From the NCBI GenBank assembly GCA_020532545.1, contig JAJBAW010000011.1, forward strand, positions 1-59,802: 59,802 bases of DNA, written 5' to 3'. The notes under the pieces were generated by a model. It saw only the letters and a list, made by a program, of their open reading frames with translations, was not told the DNA's origin and made no database searches. The stretch comes from Candidatus Cloacimonadota bacterium (GTDB taxonomy: Bacteria; Cloacimonadota; Cloacimonadia; Cloacimonadales; Cloacimonadaceae). Both the position numbers and the translations under genes were made by a program. This document shows positions 34,940 through 43,793 of this stretch, in pieces. Numbering within the stretch: position 1 is the stretch's first letter; each line of letters starts with the position of its first letter.

Positions 34940-36703
34940 ATGAAACCAATAAAAGTAATTTTACTGTTTGTCGTCCTCAATTTGATGGCGTTTACTATGT
35001 TATCCGCATCAATAAAGCCTGGTTCTCCAGAGTATGATGCGTGGAAAATAGATCAGATAAAACCCCATACACCCACTTTGGGACAATCAAACCCCATAGC
35101 ATCCAATAGCAAAGCGCAGAGCAACTCAGCAAGGGATCCCTATAACCTTTTGATTCCTCTGGATGGCAGCTTCACCCTGGCTATGACTCCCAATGACGAT
35201 GGCTACACGGAAGAACTCACACTGCCCTTTACCTACTCTCTATATGGCGAGACTTATGACACATTTTTCATCAACAACAATGGAAATGTGTCCTTTGTAG
35301 AAGGGCTTTACCAATACACACCCTGGGCCTTTCCCTTTGATGGCTATCCCATGCTGGCACCATTCTTTGCAGATGTGGATACCCGCGATGGCTACAACGA
35401 TGCGAAAAGCCGCGATAGCGGAGGAGCTGTCTGGTACAAAATGGAGCCAAACCGCGTGATCGTAATCTGGGATCATGTGGGCTATTATGGCCAGCATATA
35501 GACAAACTAAACACCTTCGAACTCATCTTCAGCGATGGCACAGATCCCACAATCGGCCTCGGCAATACAGTAGCCTTCAGCTATGCTGATATGTCCTGGA
35601 CCACAGGTGATGCCTCTGATGGAATTGACGGTTTTGGAGGAACACCTGCCACGGTAGGCATCAATAAGGGAGATGAAGTCACCTATACACAGATCGGCAG
35701 ATTCGATCATCCCGGTATAGATTTCAATGGACCCGATCTTCCCAGCGGAGTAGATTGGCTGGATGGTCAGGTCTTCTATTTTGATACCGGCGCCGTAGCC
35801 ACTGTATCCGTGTACCCTACTACCTATGATACTGCCTTATCTGGCATAGAACCTCCAGCAGGATTTGATCCCTATGCTCCTGATACCTATGTGTATTATG
35901 CAGATTATCCCGCGGTGGGACTCAAAACCGTGCAAATACCGGTGGGGCCTGGTCTGTGGAAAGGCTGGATTTATTACAACGCCGCCTGGCACGAGGCTGA
36001 TGATTTCCCTTACAATGGTCCTGGAACATTAGTCTTTTCCAATGTGCCCTTTGGTGCAAAATCCCTGGTGCCTTTCCTGTTCACCTTGGAAGCTCCCACC
36101 TTGCCAGTGGAGCTAAGCAGCTTCACCGCTACCCAAACCGCTCAAAACACAGTGAAACTCACCTGGATTTCAGAATCCGAAACCGGCCTCATGGGCTATC
36201 GCATATATCGCAACCTGGAAAATGCCCAGCACAGCGCCATGATGATCACACCCATTATGATCGATGCTACCAACACCAGCAGCACCCATATCTATAGCAT
36301 CACCGATGCCGAAGTAGAAGTGGATAATACCTATTGGTATTGGCTAGAAAGTGTGGATTTTGGCAGCAGTGAATTCTATGGTCCCGTGAGCTATCTGGTG
36401 GAAGGAGATACACCTGCTTTGACCCCGGAGCAGACCGTGATGAAGAACGCCTATCCGAACCCCTTCAAAGCCCTAAGCGGCACCACCATCGAAGTGGATG
36501 TGAAGGATAATGATGGCGGCAGCATAGCGATCTATAACCTGGCCGGTCAGGAAGTGAAATCCTTCTCTGTATCCCCTGGAAATAACAACATCAATTGGGA
36601 TGGTAAAGACAGCCGTGGCAAGACCTGCGCCACCGGTGTTTACTTCTACAAGCTGAGTACAAACTCCTTGAACCAGACCCGCAAGATGTTAATAGTCAAA
36701 TAA
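34940..36703 (+). CDS. Secreted NIDO-domain protein with T9SS sorting domain
   Basis: 587 residues; AAAGGAG precedes the ATG. Signal peptide (about 1-24), then a nidogen-like (NIDO) domain at about 75-265: FFINNNGNVSF, LAPFFADVDTRDG, VIVIWDHVGYYG and a final glycine-rich strand. A beta domain, a fibronectin-like segment beginning LPVELSSFTA as in the 25009 gene, and a T9SS type A sorting domain (AYPNPFKALSG...WDGKDSRGKTCATGVYFYK) follow. NIDO domains mediate adhesion in eukaryotes; a surface adhesion role is inferred. A clear terminator follows. Confidence 0.85.
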   Translation: MKPIKVILLFVVLNLMAFTMLSASIKPGSPEYDAWKIDQIKPHTPTLGQSNPIASNSKAQSNSARDPYNLLIPLDGSFTLAMTPNDDGYTEELTLPFTYSLYGETYDTFFINNNGNVSFVEGLYQYTPWAFPFDGYPMLAPFFADVDTRDGYNDAKSRDSGGAVWYKMEPNRVIVIWDHVGYYGQHIDKLNTFELIFSDGTDPTIGLGNTVAFSYADMSWTTGDASDGIDGFGGTPATVGINKGDEVTYTQIGRFDHPGIDFNGPDLPSGVDWLDGQVFYFDTGAVATVSVYPTTYDTALSGIEPPAGFDPYAPDTYVYYADYPAVGLKTVQIPVGPGLWKGWIYYNAAWHEADDFPYNGPGTLVFSNVPFGAKSLVPFLFTLEAPTLPVELSSFTATQTAQNTVKLTWISESETGLMGYRIYRNLENAQHSAMMITPIMIDATNTSSTHIYSITDAEVEVDNTYWYWLESVDFGSSEFYGPVSYLVEGDTPALTPEQTVMKNAYPNPFKALSGTTIEVDVKDNDGGSIAIYNLAGQEVKSFSVSPGNNNINWDGKDSRGKTCATGVYFYKLSTNSLNQTRKMLIVK

Positions 36704-36727
36704 ATACATAGTCTTAATACAGTTCTC

Positions 36728-36759
36728 AAGAGCTCCGGAAATTCCCGGAGCTCTTTTTT
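36728..36759 (+). terminator. Rho-independent terminator
   Basis: AAGAGCTCCGG (36728-36738) pairs with CCGGAGCTCTT (36745-36755), an 11-bp stem followed by TTTT. Lies 25 bases after the NIDO-protein stop. Confidence 0.9.
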
Positions 36760-36810
36760 GGCAGAATTTATCTAAACTGGGACCCCTTTGCCGAAGCCAA
36801 CAGCTACATA

Positions 36811-37066
36811 GAGTTACGAGTTACGAGTTACTAGTTACGAGTTACCAGTTACGAGTTACCAGTTACGAGTACAGGATTGGATGCGTCTCGCGTCCAGTTA
36901 CGAGTTACCAGTACAGGATTGGATGCGTCTCGCGTCCAGTTACGAGCTACCAGTACAGGATTGGATGCGTCTCGCGTCCAGTTTAGAGCTACCAGTACAG
37001 GATTGGATGCGTCTCGCGTCCAGTTACGAGCTACCAGTGCAGGATTGGATGCGTCTCGCGTCCAGT
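36811..37066. repeat. 42-bp tandem array of family A hairpins in family D spacer
   Basis: CAGGATTGGATGCGTCTCGC begins at 36872, 36914, 36956, 36998 and 37040, exactly 42 bp apart. Each unit is a family A hairpin (GGATGCG-tct-CGCGTCC, one mismatch) plus a family D spacer (AGTTACGAGCTACCAGTA). Upstream to 36811 is family D alone. Because 42 is a multiple of three, both strands stay open and give 14-residue repeat peptides (minus-strand frame 36849-37139); these are artefacts. Confidence 0.9.
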
Positions 37067-37140
37067 TGCCGGATTTGCCTCTTGTAGTACCATCTTCCCC
37101 TGCCTTTAAAGGCAAGGCAATAAATATACCCAAAGTCATA

Positions 37141-37640
37141 ATAGCGTAATATCTATTGATATCTTAGATCAGGTGTCGTCCTCCGCTATGCTCCGGACTC
37201 GGGATTCGATCTGCCAGCCACCCCAGCAGTCACCTGCTGGGCTATGGGCATTCACCTGCCGTCCTACCGGACTGGTTCTATCGGGAATGAACGAATAAGA
37301 TTACCCCAAATCCCCTTGCCCAAATATCCAATCGATTTAACCCATCTTTACCATTATGAAAAGCTACACACCTGCTATGTAGTCACTTAGATGTTTTATG
37401 GTCTCTACACGAGTTGGCGTTTTACGGTTTTTCTTTTGATGGGATTGAGGCTGAGGTTCAGGGCTTTGTAGATTTGTTTATGGCTCTTTTCGGGTACACT
37501 GGTATCGAGGATTGTAATGGTTTTACAATCTATGCTTTGCATGCTTGTGAGCATAAATTGGTGATTACGCATCATTCTGCGCAATCTGCTCGATCCTCGT
37601 TCTATAGGAGGAGCCAAGAATCTATCCTAAGCTGAAAACT
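37141..37640. other. Unexplained intergenic stretch
   Basis: About 500 bases between repeat blocks. Weak open frames on both strands (37414-37635 plus, 37405-37617 minus) lack ribosome sites. The base composition at 37405-37630 looks gene-like (few stops), so a decayed gene fragment is possible, but nothing was recognised. No tRNA-like folding was found. Confidence 0.3.
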
Positions 37641-37652
37641 GGTAGCTTTCAC

Positions 37653-37818
37653 TGGATGCGGGACGCATCCAATCCTACACTTGTAGCTTGTAGCTCGTAG
37701 CTCTTAGCTCTTAGCTCTTCACTGGACACGGGACGCATCCAATCCAGCACTGGTAACTTGTAACTTGTAACTTGTAACTCGTAACTTTCAACTCTTCACT
37801 GGAAGCGGGACGCATCCA
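37653..37818. repeat. Three family A hairpins separated by family D
   Basis: Units at 37653-37671 (TGGATGCG-gga-CGCATCCA, perfect), 37723-37741 (TGGACACG-gga-CGCATCCA, imperfect) and 37800-37818 (TGGAAGCG-gga-CGCATCCA, one mismatch), in the reverse sense to the 42-bp array. The spacers are CTTGTAGCTCGTAGCTC and TAACTTGTAACTCGTAAC. The loop here is GGA instead of TCT. Confidence 0.75.
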
Positions 37819-37982
37819 ATCCTGTTCTATCCCGGTTAATCCCTTTGATCCGTAAAATCCCTGTGCCTATGCTTTGGTTTGATCCCCGCAACCGGCCCCT
37901 TCAGAATATTTTACTTGACGATATAATGCCTCTGAATATCGTTCAACACTATATCTTAATAAATGCACTGTAAAGGAGTTAA

Positions 37983-39326
37983 ATGATGGTAAAAATTCGT
38001 ACTATCGTCTTTGCAATCTGTCTGAGCTTGCTGGCCGGACAGCTTTTTGCTGGTGGTTTTGCTTTAACCGGAGTGGACTCGCGTTCCACCTCCATGGCTG
38101 GTGCCTTCAGGGGCCTTGCCGATGACCCTTCCGCGATGTATTGGAATCCCGCTGGTTTAGGTTTTATGAATGAAAATTCCATCGCTGTGGGAGGAACTTT
38201 CATCCTGCCTACCGTCAAATGGGATCCTTCCGGAACCGCGGTGGTAAACAATCCTGGCTATAGCGCCAAGGAATACAAAGCAAATACAGAATTATCTATG
38301 TTTCCCTCCATTTTTGCGACCATGGCTTCTTCGCCTCGTCTCAAATATGGCCTGGCTTTTTATGTACCTTATGGTCTTGGTACCACTTGGGATGCTTACA
38401 AGCTGGTCAGCCCTCCTTTAACTTATGTGGCAGGTTTTCCTGAAGATGAGATGAAGAGCAGGATCGCTGTACTGGATCTGCACCCCACCATAGCTTACCA
38501 AATACTGCCAAACCTCTCTGTGGGCGCAGGCCTCAGTGTGATGTTCGGTATGATCGATATCGACCAGATCAAATTCCCCACCCCCAGTCCCTACGTTCCG
38601 CTTACTTCAGAGCTTACGGGCGCTGGAGTGGGTTTTGGTGGAAATCTGGGCCTGCTCTACAAAGCCACAGATTGCCTGAGCATCGGTTTGGCTGGCAAAT
38701 TGCCGGCAAATATAGACATGGAAGGCGATGCTAACGTGAATGTTTGGACTCCTGCTTCCCAAGATTCTTTGGGCAATATCACTCCTCCCAGACAGTTCGG
38801 TGGAAAATCCGATATCGAAGCCACTTTGAATATCCCGCCCGAACTCGGCATCGGCTTTGCCTACAAAGTATCGCCCGTGTGGACTGTGAGCCTGGATTAT
38901 GCCTACACCGTGTGGGAATATCTGGAGACAGTAACCGTAACCATGAAAAACCCCATCACCATAATGCCCGGTACTCCCGCACTCAGTGAAAGCGAATTGA
39001 TCCTGAATTGGGAAAATACCTCCCGCATATCTCTGGGCACGGAATACAGCTACGGCCTGAACAAATTCAGAGCCGGTTTCTTCTTTGATCAAACCCCGAT
39101 TCCAGAAGCAACTCAGATTCCCACCATCTCAGATGTGGGCAACAAATATAGCAGCAATCTGGGCTACGGACGTGAATTTGGACAGATCGGCGTGAATGTT
39201 AATGCTCAATACATTATGTTCGACAAAAGAGAAATTGATAGTGCCGGACAGACCGCCAACAACATGGCTGGCAGCTACCATTCCCAATCCCTCTCCGGTA
39301 ATATCGGCCTGAGCTATAAATTCTGA
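37983..39326 (+). CDS. FadL/OmpP1-type outer-membrane transport protein
   Basis: 447 residues; AAAGGAG precedes ATG 37983 (37986 also possible). Signal peptide (about 1-22), then GGFALTGVDSRSTSMAGAFRG followed by DDPSAMYWNPAGLG, the N-terminal hatch signature of FadL/TodX/OmpP1 proteins. The remainder alternates strand and turn and ends in an aromatic SYKF, as outer-membrane barrels do. FadL-type proteins let hydrophobic compounds such as fatty acids cross the outer membrane. Followed by a strong terminator; the dnaA region comes next. Confidence 0.93.
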   Translation: MMVKIRTIVFAICLSLLAGQLFAGGFALTGVDSRSTSMAGAFRGLADDPSAMYWNPAGLGFMNENSIAVGGTFILPTVKWDPSGTAVVNNPGYSAKEYKANTELSMFPSIFATMASSPRLKYGLAFYVPYGLGTTWDAYKLVSPPLTYVAGFPEDEMKSRIAVLDLHPTIAYQILPNLSVGAGLSVMFGMIDIDQIKFPTPSPYVPLTSELTGAGVGFGGNLGLLYKATDCLSIGLAGKLPANIDMEGDANVNVWTPASQDSLGNITPPRQFGGKSDIEATLNIPPELGIGFAYKVSPVWTVSLDYAYTVWEYLETVTVTMKNPITIMPGTPALSESELILNWENTSRISLGTEYSYGLNKFRAGFFFDQTPIPEATQIPTISDVGNKYSSNLGYGREFGQIGVNVNAQYIMFDKREIDSAGQTANNMAGSYHSQSLSGNIGLSYKF

Positions 39327-39356
39327 TTCTGGCAAATAGTCTAGATTCATTCCTGT

Positions 39357-39388
39357 AAGGCGGAGCAAATGTCTCCGCCTTGTTTTTT
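39357..39388 (+). terminator. Rho-independent terminator
   Basis: AAGGCGGAG (39357-39365) pairs with CTCCGCCTT (39373-39381), then GTTTTTTG. Located 30 bases after the FadL-type gene. Confidence 0.9.
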
Positions 39389-40046
39389 GTGCCGGCAAAA
39401 GATCTGCGTTTTTGGGGTTTGTGGGGCAAAGCAGAGTTTGTAATTATGGGATGCTTTTAAGGTCTGGATACAAGGATAAAACATGGATGGGAGGGTAGAA
39501 TTGTAGACACAGAGATAAGATTTGGGTTCAGGATCAGAATGAGATACCCATTTGATCAGAATGAGAGCTGTAGCTAAACAAACAGATTCCGTTTCTCAGT
39601 GCAACCAAGCTGTTCTGAATACAGGCTATTCTTCAGGAAAAACTCAAAATCGTTAATTCAATCTAGCTCAGCATATTAGCAACCTACTATAAATTTCTAT
39701 ATATTCTGGTCTTTCTTTACAAGCTCCAGCTTTCATAAAGTCTTAGAGAATAATCACTATTTTGAGCACATATCTTCTTGTCTTTTCGAGGCTTGACAAA
39801 AAAGCGGCTTAGATATTTCCTTACTTTTGAGCTTGTGATGAGCTCAGAACATTAGCCAAGCCCCTGATGGACATGAAGAAAGAGTTTTGTGTGGATAAGT
39901 GGTGGATAAGAACGAGCCCGGGCTTCTAATTATACTTGTAAATGCAAGTTTAAATACATGTACTGCATATAATTAGAATTCTATAGCCTCGCTGTTATGG
40001 CCTGCGCAGCTGATGTGGATAATATTTGTTTTTAAAGGATTAACAT
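39389..40046 (+). promoter_or_regulatory. dnaA upstream region with DnaA boxes and AT-rich inverted repeat
   Basis: Perfect DnaA boxes (TGTGGATAA, the complement of TTATCCACA) at 39890-39898 and 40014-40022, and a one-mismatch box GGTGGATAA at 39901-39909. Between them an AT-rich inverted repeat: TTCTAATTATA (39924-39934) with TATAATTAGAA (39968-39978), and an inner stem ACTTG/CAAGT. TATAAT at 39968-39973 is a good -10 for dnaA, its -35 is weak. This may autoregulate dnaA or form the upstream half of a two-part origin. 39389-39880 shows nothing definite. Confidence 0.65.
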
Positions 40047-41378
40047 ATGGATCAAGATATTTGGCAAAACATACTGGATAAACTGGAACAGAACATTAAC
40101 GAACAAAGTTTTAAAACCTGGTTTTATGAGACTAGTCTGGTGGATATGTCGGACCGGCAATTGATCATCCGGGTACCCACTCAGTTTAGTGCAAACTACC
40201 TGAATCAAAACTACAAAGAGGTCCTGTCTGAGATCTCGTTCACGCTTTATGCCCGGAAATATGACATACAGTTCATCACCCATGCTTATCGGGCTGAGAA
40301 TCAGAAAAGCGAGATCCCGGATTATAGCGAGAAAAAGGTGAGCCTCAATGCCAGGCTGAACGATCGTTATAACTTTGAGGAATTTGTGGTGGGACACAAC
40401 AACAACTTCGCCTATTCCGCAGCCAAAGCGGTGGCGGAAAATCCCGGCTATACCTACAATCCCCTCTTTATCTATGGCGAAAGCGGCATGGGTAAGACTC
40501 ATCTCATGCAGGCCGTGGGCAATTTTGTGCTCAAAGAAGGGCGCAATTGCAGTATCTATTACACCACCAGCGAAGCTTTTACCAATGAGATGATCGAAAG
40601 CATTCGCGGCAATAAGATGCCCGCATTCCGGGCCAAATTCCGCAAAGTAGATCTGCTGCTGGTGGATGATATCCATTTCCTCTCCCGCAAGGAAGGAACC
40701 CAGGAAGAGTTTTTCCATACCTTTAATGCTCTGTTTGACAATAAGAAGCAGATTGTGCTGACCTCAGACCGCCCTCCAAAGGATATCCCCGATCTGGAAA
40801 AAAGGCTGGTAACACGCTTTGAAAGCGGCCTGCTGGCAGATCTGAAGAATCCCGATTTTGAGACCCGCGTGGCCATCCTGCGCAAAAAAGCCGAGCCGGA
40901 GAATATCACTCTTTCCGATGATGTCTTCAATTTCATCGCGGAGAACATTACCTCCTCTGTGCGCGCCTTGGAAGGCTCTCTGATCCGCATTCTGGCCTTT
41001 GCCTCTTACAATAAGCTCAATCCCGAGGACATCGATCCTGAGATCGCGCAGAACATCCTGGCCGATATGATCTCGGAAGTGAGCCGGGAAATCACTCTGG
41101 ACGCCATCACACACCAAGTCTGCCACACTTACCAGCTCAGCAAAGAGCAGATCATGGATAAGACCCGCAAACCGAACATAGCCTTCCCCAGACAGGTCTC
41201 CATGTATCTGGCCAATCTGCTCATCCCTTCCCTGTCCCTGAAGGACATCGCCCAATATTACAATCGTAAAGATCACACCACTGTGATCCATGCCAAGCGC
41301 ATGATCGAAAATCAATTCCGGGACGACGACAAATTCCGTTCTCTGATGGAATTCATGATCAAAGAACTAAAGAAGTAG
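40047..41378 (+). CDS. dnaA: Chromosomal replication initiator protein DnaA
   Basis: 443 residues. Binds DnaA boxes and ATP to open oriC. Domain I (about 1-80) begins with IWQNILDKLEQNI; domain III has Walker A YGESGMGKTH (about 143-152), Walker B LLLVDDIHFL and sensor motifs; domain IV ends with the DnaA signature FPRQVSMYLANLL...YYNRKDHTTVIHAKR. AAAGGA lies 8-9 bases before the ATG. Flanked by DnaA-box clusters on both sides, which strongly suggests that the origin is here. dnaN is not downstream, unlike the arrangement in many bacteria. Confidence 0.98.
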   Translation: MDQDIWQNILDKLEQNINEQSFKTWFYETSLVDMSDRQLIIRVPTQFSANYLNQNYKEVLSEISFTLYARKYDIQFITHAYRAENQKSEIPDYSEKKVSLNARLNDRYNFEEFVVGHNNNFAYSAAKAVAENPGYTYNPLFIYGESGMGKTHLMQAVGNFVLKEGRNCSIYYTTSEAFTNEMIESIRGNKMPAFRAKFRKVDLLLVDDIHFLSRKEGTQEEFFHTFNALFDNKKQIVLTSDRPPKDIPDLEKRLVTRFESGLLADLKNPDFETRVAILRKKAEPENITLSDDVFNFIAENITSSVRALEGSLIRILAFASYNKLNPEDIDPEIAQNILADMISEVSREITLDAITHQVCHTYQLSKEQIMDKTRKPNIAFPRQVSMYLANLLIPSLSLKDIAQYYNRKDHTTVIHAKRMIENQFRDDDKFRSLMEFMIKELKK

Positions 41379-41379
41379 C

Positions 41380-41714
41380 AAGTACTGTGACGAATATATT
41401 AGTAAAACAAAGAGGCTGTAGAAGGCTGATGGATAGCGGGCTGGCGCCTGCTTTTTCGGACTTATCCACAATTGTGGATGACTCGCTGTGGATAAGCGTG
41501 GAGAACATGCCAGTAAACGCTTTAGGGGATTTTTTGGTGGATAGCTGGTGGACAAAGCAGGGTGCTTATACACAAGTTATACACACAAACTCCAGGCTCC
41601 TAAAGAACTGCAAAAACGACTATCAAAAGAAAAAGCTTGACCAATTATCTACATATCCACAGAGCCTACTAGAACTACTAGATTACAAAATCTCTTAAAA
41701 TAGGATAAGATTAT
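41380..41714. other. Probable chromosomal replication origin (oriC)
   Basis: Directly downstream of dnaA. Perfect DnaA boxes TTATCCACA 41462-41470 and TGTGGATAA 41487-41495; TTATACACA at 41566-41574 and 41577-41585 (11 bases apart, one helical turn); one-mismatch boxes at 41645-41653 and 41653-41661. The last box is followed by GAGCC, then TACTAGAACTACTAG, reminiscent of the GC spacer and DnaA-trio of unwinding regions, and an AT-rich stretch (TTACAAAATCTCTTAAAATA). An open frame 41387-41698 through this region is judged coincidental. Confidence 0.75.
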
Positions 41715-42980
41715 ATGAATACTAAGTTTCAAATTATAGGGCTCTTGCTGCTGGTTCTGCTGCTGGGAGCTTGTACCAAGAAGAACAATCTGACCGGAAC
41801 AAACTGGTCGGATATAGATGCTTTGAGTTTTGCAGATGCAGAAGCTGTGGTCTCCGGATATAGCTTTCCTGCAGATTCACTCTTAAACATCACAAATAAC
41901 AAGAAGAACCTTTTGGTGGGAAACTGGCAGGGCTCTACTGCAATGAGTATTCTGCGCTTTACCGGCTTGCCAGATAGTGCTGCATTTGCGAAATATATTG
42001 ATCCTTCCGAGCTGAAGCTGGATATAGTCTTGCAAAGAAGAAATGAGCTGCAGCGCGAGCCTTTGGCCTTGAATTTTTACCAGGTTACTAAAGGCTGGGC
42101 CGCAAATCCCGACACTCTGGTTGAAGCTGATTATAGCCTGATTCCTGATACCCGTACTCTGGTACCAGCTTCGATCATCACCAGTGATACCTTGAGTGTA
42201 GATCTGCCCATTAGCCTAATCCAATATTGGCTGGCAGATGCTGAATCCCCTACAGATCGTACAGGTCTGAACATCCTGATCAAAGCAGAAAACGAAGGTT
42301 TTGTGGAGCTCAAGCTCAGCACTGCCACTGTGGGTAGCAAGCTCAGCTTCAAATACAAAGATGCTGCCACAGATCCAGAATTCAAAGATTTTGAACGCTA
42401 CGCCAATTTCAATTCCTATAGTTTTACCCATCCGGAAGTGGAGCCCAGTCCCAACGCCTGGAAACTCAGCAATTTTGCCCCGCAGCGCATGTATGTGGAT
42501 CTGCAACCGGATTTCACCATGTTCAAGAACGAAGATGGTGCCACCCTGCTGCCGGAAGAGCTCAAAAGAGTGAGTATCAACAAGGCCGAACTGGTGCTTT
42601 ACATCAAAGACGATCTGCCTAATTATAAAAATACCTCCAGCTACAAAGTCTCGGCTTTTCTGCTCAAAGAAAGACCGGAAGATGGAGCCGTCATCCCTAC
42701 TTTGGCTATGCAGACTCCCATGTTTATCAGTATCTTGGAAAGTTTTGTGAGTAGCTCATCAGATTCCATTTTGATCAATATCACACCCATTATCCAGGCT
42801 TATATCAGCGAGAAATCCTTTTCCGATGATACCGTGGTTACACCCAAAGGCATTGTGATTATGAGCAATTACGAGCGTAAAGACTTTGGAGAGATCGAGT
42901 TTTACCATCCTCTGGACCTCAGCGCTCCGGCTGAAAAACGTGCTTACATCAGGATAAAATATACACCTCCGTTTTTATGA
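41715..42980 (+). CDS. Lipoprotein with possible DNRLRE-like C-terminal domain
   Basis: 421 residues; lipoprotein signal with lipobox LLLGAC (Cys at residue 20). The first half is strand-rich with no recognised domain. From about residue 285 the pattern KAELVLYIKDDLPN..., SILINITPIIQAYIS, KGIVIMSNYERKDFGEIEFY and a final RAYIRIKYT resembles DNRLRE-type beta domains found in secreted proteins; this is by pattern only. First gene after oriC; overlaps the parvulin-type gene by 4 bases, so the run to 50705 looks like one transcription unit. Confidence 0.55.
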   Translation: MNTKFQIIGLLLLVLLLGACTKKNNLTGTNWSDIDALSFADAEAVVSGYSFPADSLLNITNNKKNLLVGNWQGSTAMSILRFTGLPDSAAFAKYIDPSELKLDIVLQRRNELQREPLALNFYQVTKGWAANPDTLVEADYSLIPDTRTLVPASIITSDTLSVDLPISLIQYWLADAESPTDRTGLNILIKAENEGFVELKLSTATVGSKLSFKYKDAATDPEFKDFERYANFNSYSFTHPEVEPSPNAWKLSNFAPQRMYVDLQPDFTMFKNEDGATLLPEELKRVSINKAELVLYIKDDLPNYKNTSSYKVSAFLLKERPEDGAVIPTLAMQTPMFISILESFVSSSSDSILINITPIIQAYISEKSFSDDTVVTPKGIVIMSNYERKDFGEIEFYHPLDLSAPAEKRAYIRIKYTPPFL

Positions 42981-43783
42981 TAAAATACCTCTCTACTCTG
43001 CTTGTCCTGCTGGTTTTACTGCTTCCGGGCTGTAAAGGCAGCGGAGCACAAGGTGAAAAACTGGCAGAAGTAAACGGCGAAGTGCTGTATCTGGATGCTT
43101 TTAAGGCCTCTCTTCCCGAAGGTGGATTTGAGAGCCTTTCCCCAGAGCAAAAGCGGCGCTACACCGAGGATTGGGTGAATCTCACGCTGTTGGCTCAGGC
43201 TGCCCAAGAAAGGAAGCTGGATCAGGATCCAGGGGTGAAAGAGCGCATCTCTTACGCCCAGAAAAAGGTGAAAGCCAATGCCCTGATCGCAGAACGCCTG
43301 CGGCAGACCCAGATTTCTGAGGATCAGCTCTTTTCATATTTCCGCATACATCAGGTGGATTTTCAGCAGCCAATGCTGGCTTACCGCATTCAGCGCATAG
43401 CTTTGCCGGATAAACTCAGCGCAGAAAACGTCTATCAGCAGATCAATCAAGGCATGGATTTTACTCAGGCAGTCCGGCGCTATTCCACCGAAGATCTGCG
43501 GGCACAAAATGGCATGATGGGCTTTGTGGAGCCTTTCTCTGCAGATTCCCTATTTTGGAAAGCAGCAGAGGGGATTCCCCTCAACGAAGCCGGTCTGGTC
43601 TCCAAAAATGATCTTTGGTACGTGCTGCGCTATACCGAGACCCAAGAAAGCATTCATGAACCCAGCTTTGAAGACCACAGAGCCGAGATCAAAAGCAGAA
43701 TTCTCAAAGAGAAACAAAACGAAGTTTACCTGGAACTCTTACGTGAAATCAAATCTAAAAACAAGCAAATCTATTATTATTAA
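42977..43783 (+). CDS. Parvulin-type peptidyl-prolyl isomerase lipoprotein
   Basis: 268 residues with lipobox LLLPGC (Cys at residue 19). An N-terminal SurA/PrsA-like helical part (NLTLLAQAAQERKLDQDPGV) is followed by a degenerate parvulin domain (VDFQQPMLAYRIQRIALPDK... DFTQAVRRYS). Such proteins help outer-membrane and secreted proteins fold. It is directly followed by a SurA homologue with two parvulin domains, so the pair may work on the same clients. Confidence 0.75.
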   Translation: MIKYLSTLLVLLVLLLPGCKGSGAQGEKLAEVNGEVLYLDAFKASLPEGGFESLSPEQKRRYTEDWVNLTLLAQAAQERKLDQDPGVKERISYAQKKVKANALIAERLRQTQISEDQLFSYFRIHQVDFQQPMLAYRIQRIALPDKLSAENVYQQINQGMDFTQAVRRYSTEDLRAQNGMMGFVEPFSADSLFWKAAEGIPLNEAGLVSKNDLWYVLRYTETQESIHEPSFEDHRAEIKSRILKEKQNEVYLELLREIKSKNKQIYYY

Positions 43784-43793
43784 AGGACTTTAC

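Noticed and set aside
36872-37066. CRISPR array from five direct repeats
   Set aside because: The 42-bp unit is repeated in full with no unique spacers.
36849-37139. 96-codon minus-strand frame with 14-residue repeats (and plus-strand counterpart)
   Set aside because: Entirely generated by the 42-bp tandem array, whose length is a multiple of three.
37180-37240. tRNA-like GGATTCGATC loop
   Set aside because: No cloverleaf with a 7-bp acceptor stem and anticodon arm could be formed around it.
41387-41698. 103-codon frame after dnaA
   Set aside because: Contains at least four strong DnaA boxes and an AT-rich tail; no ribosome site or domain. Interpreted as oriC.
43524-43793. N-terminal extension of the SurA-like protein
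   Set aside because: It overlaps the coding region of the upstream isomerase in another frame; the signal peptide and ribosome site define ATG 43794.
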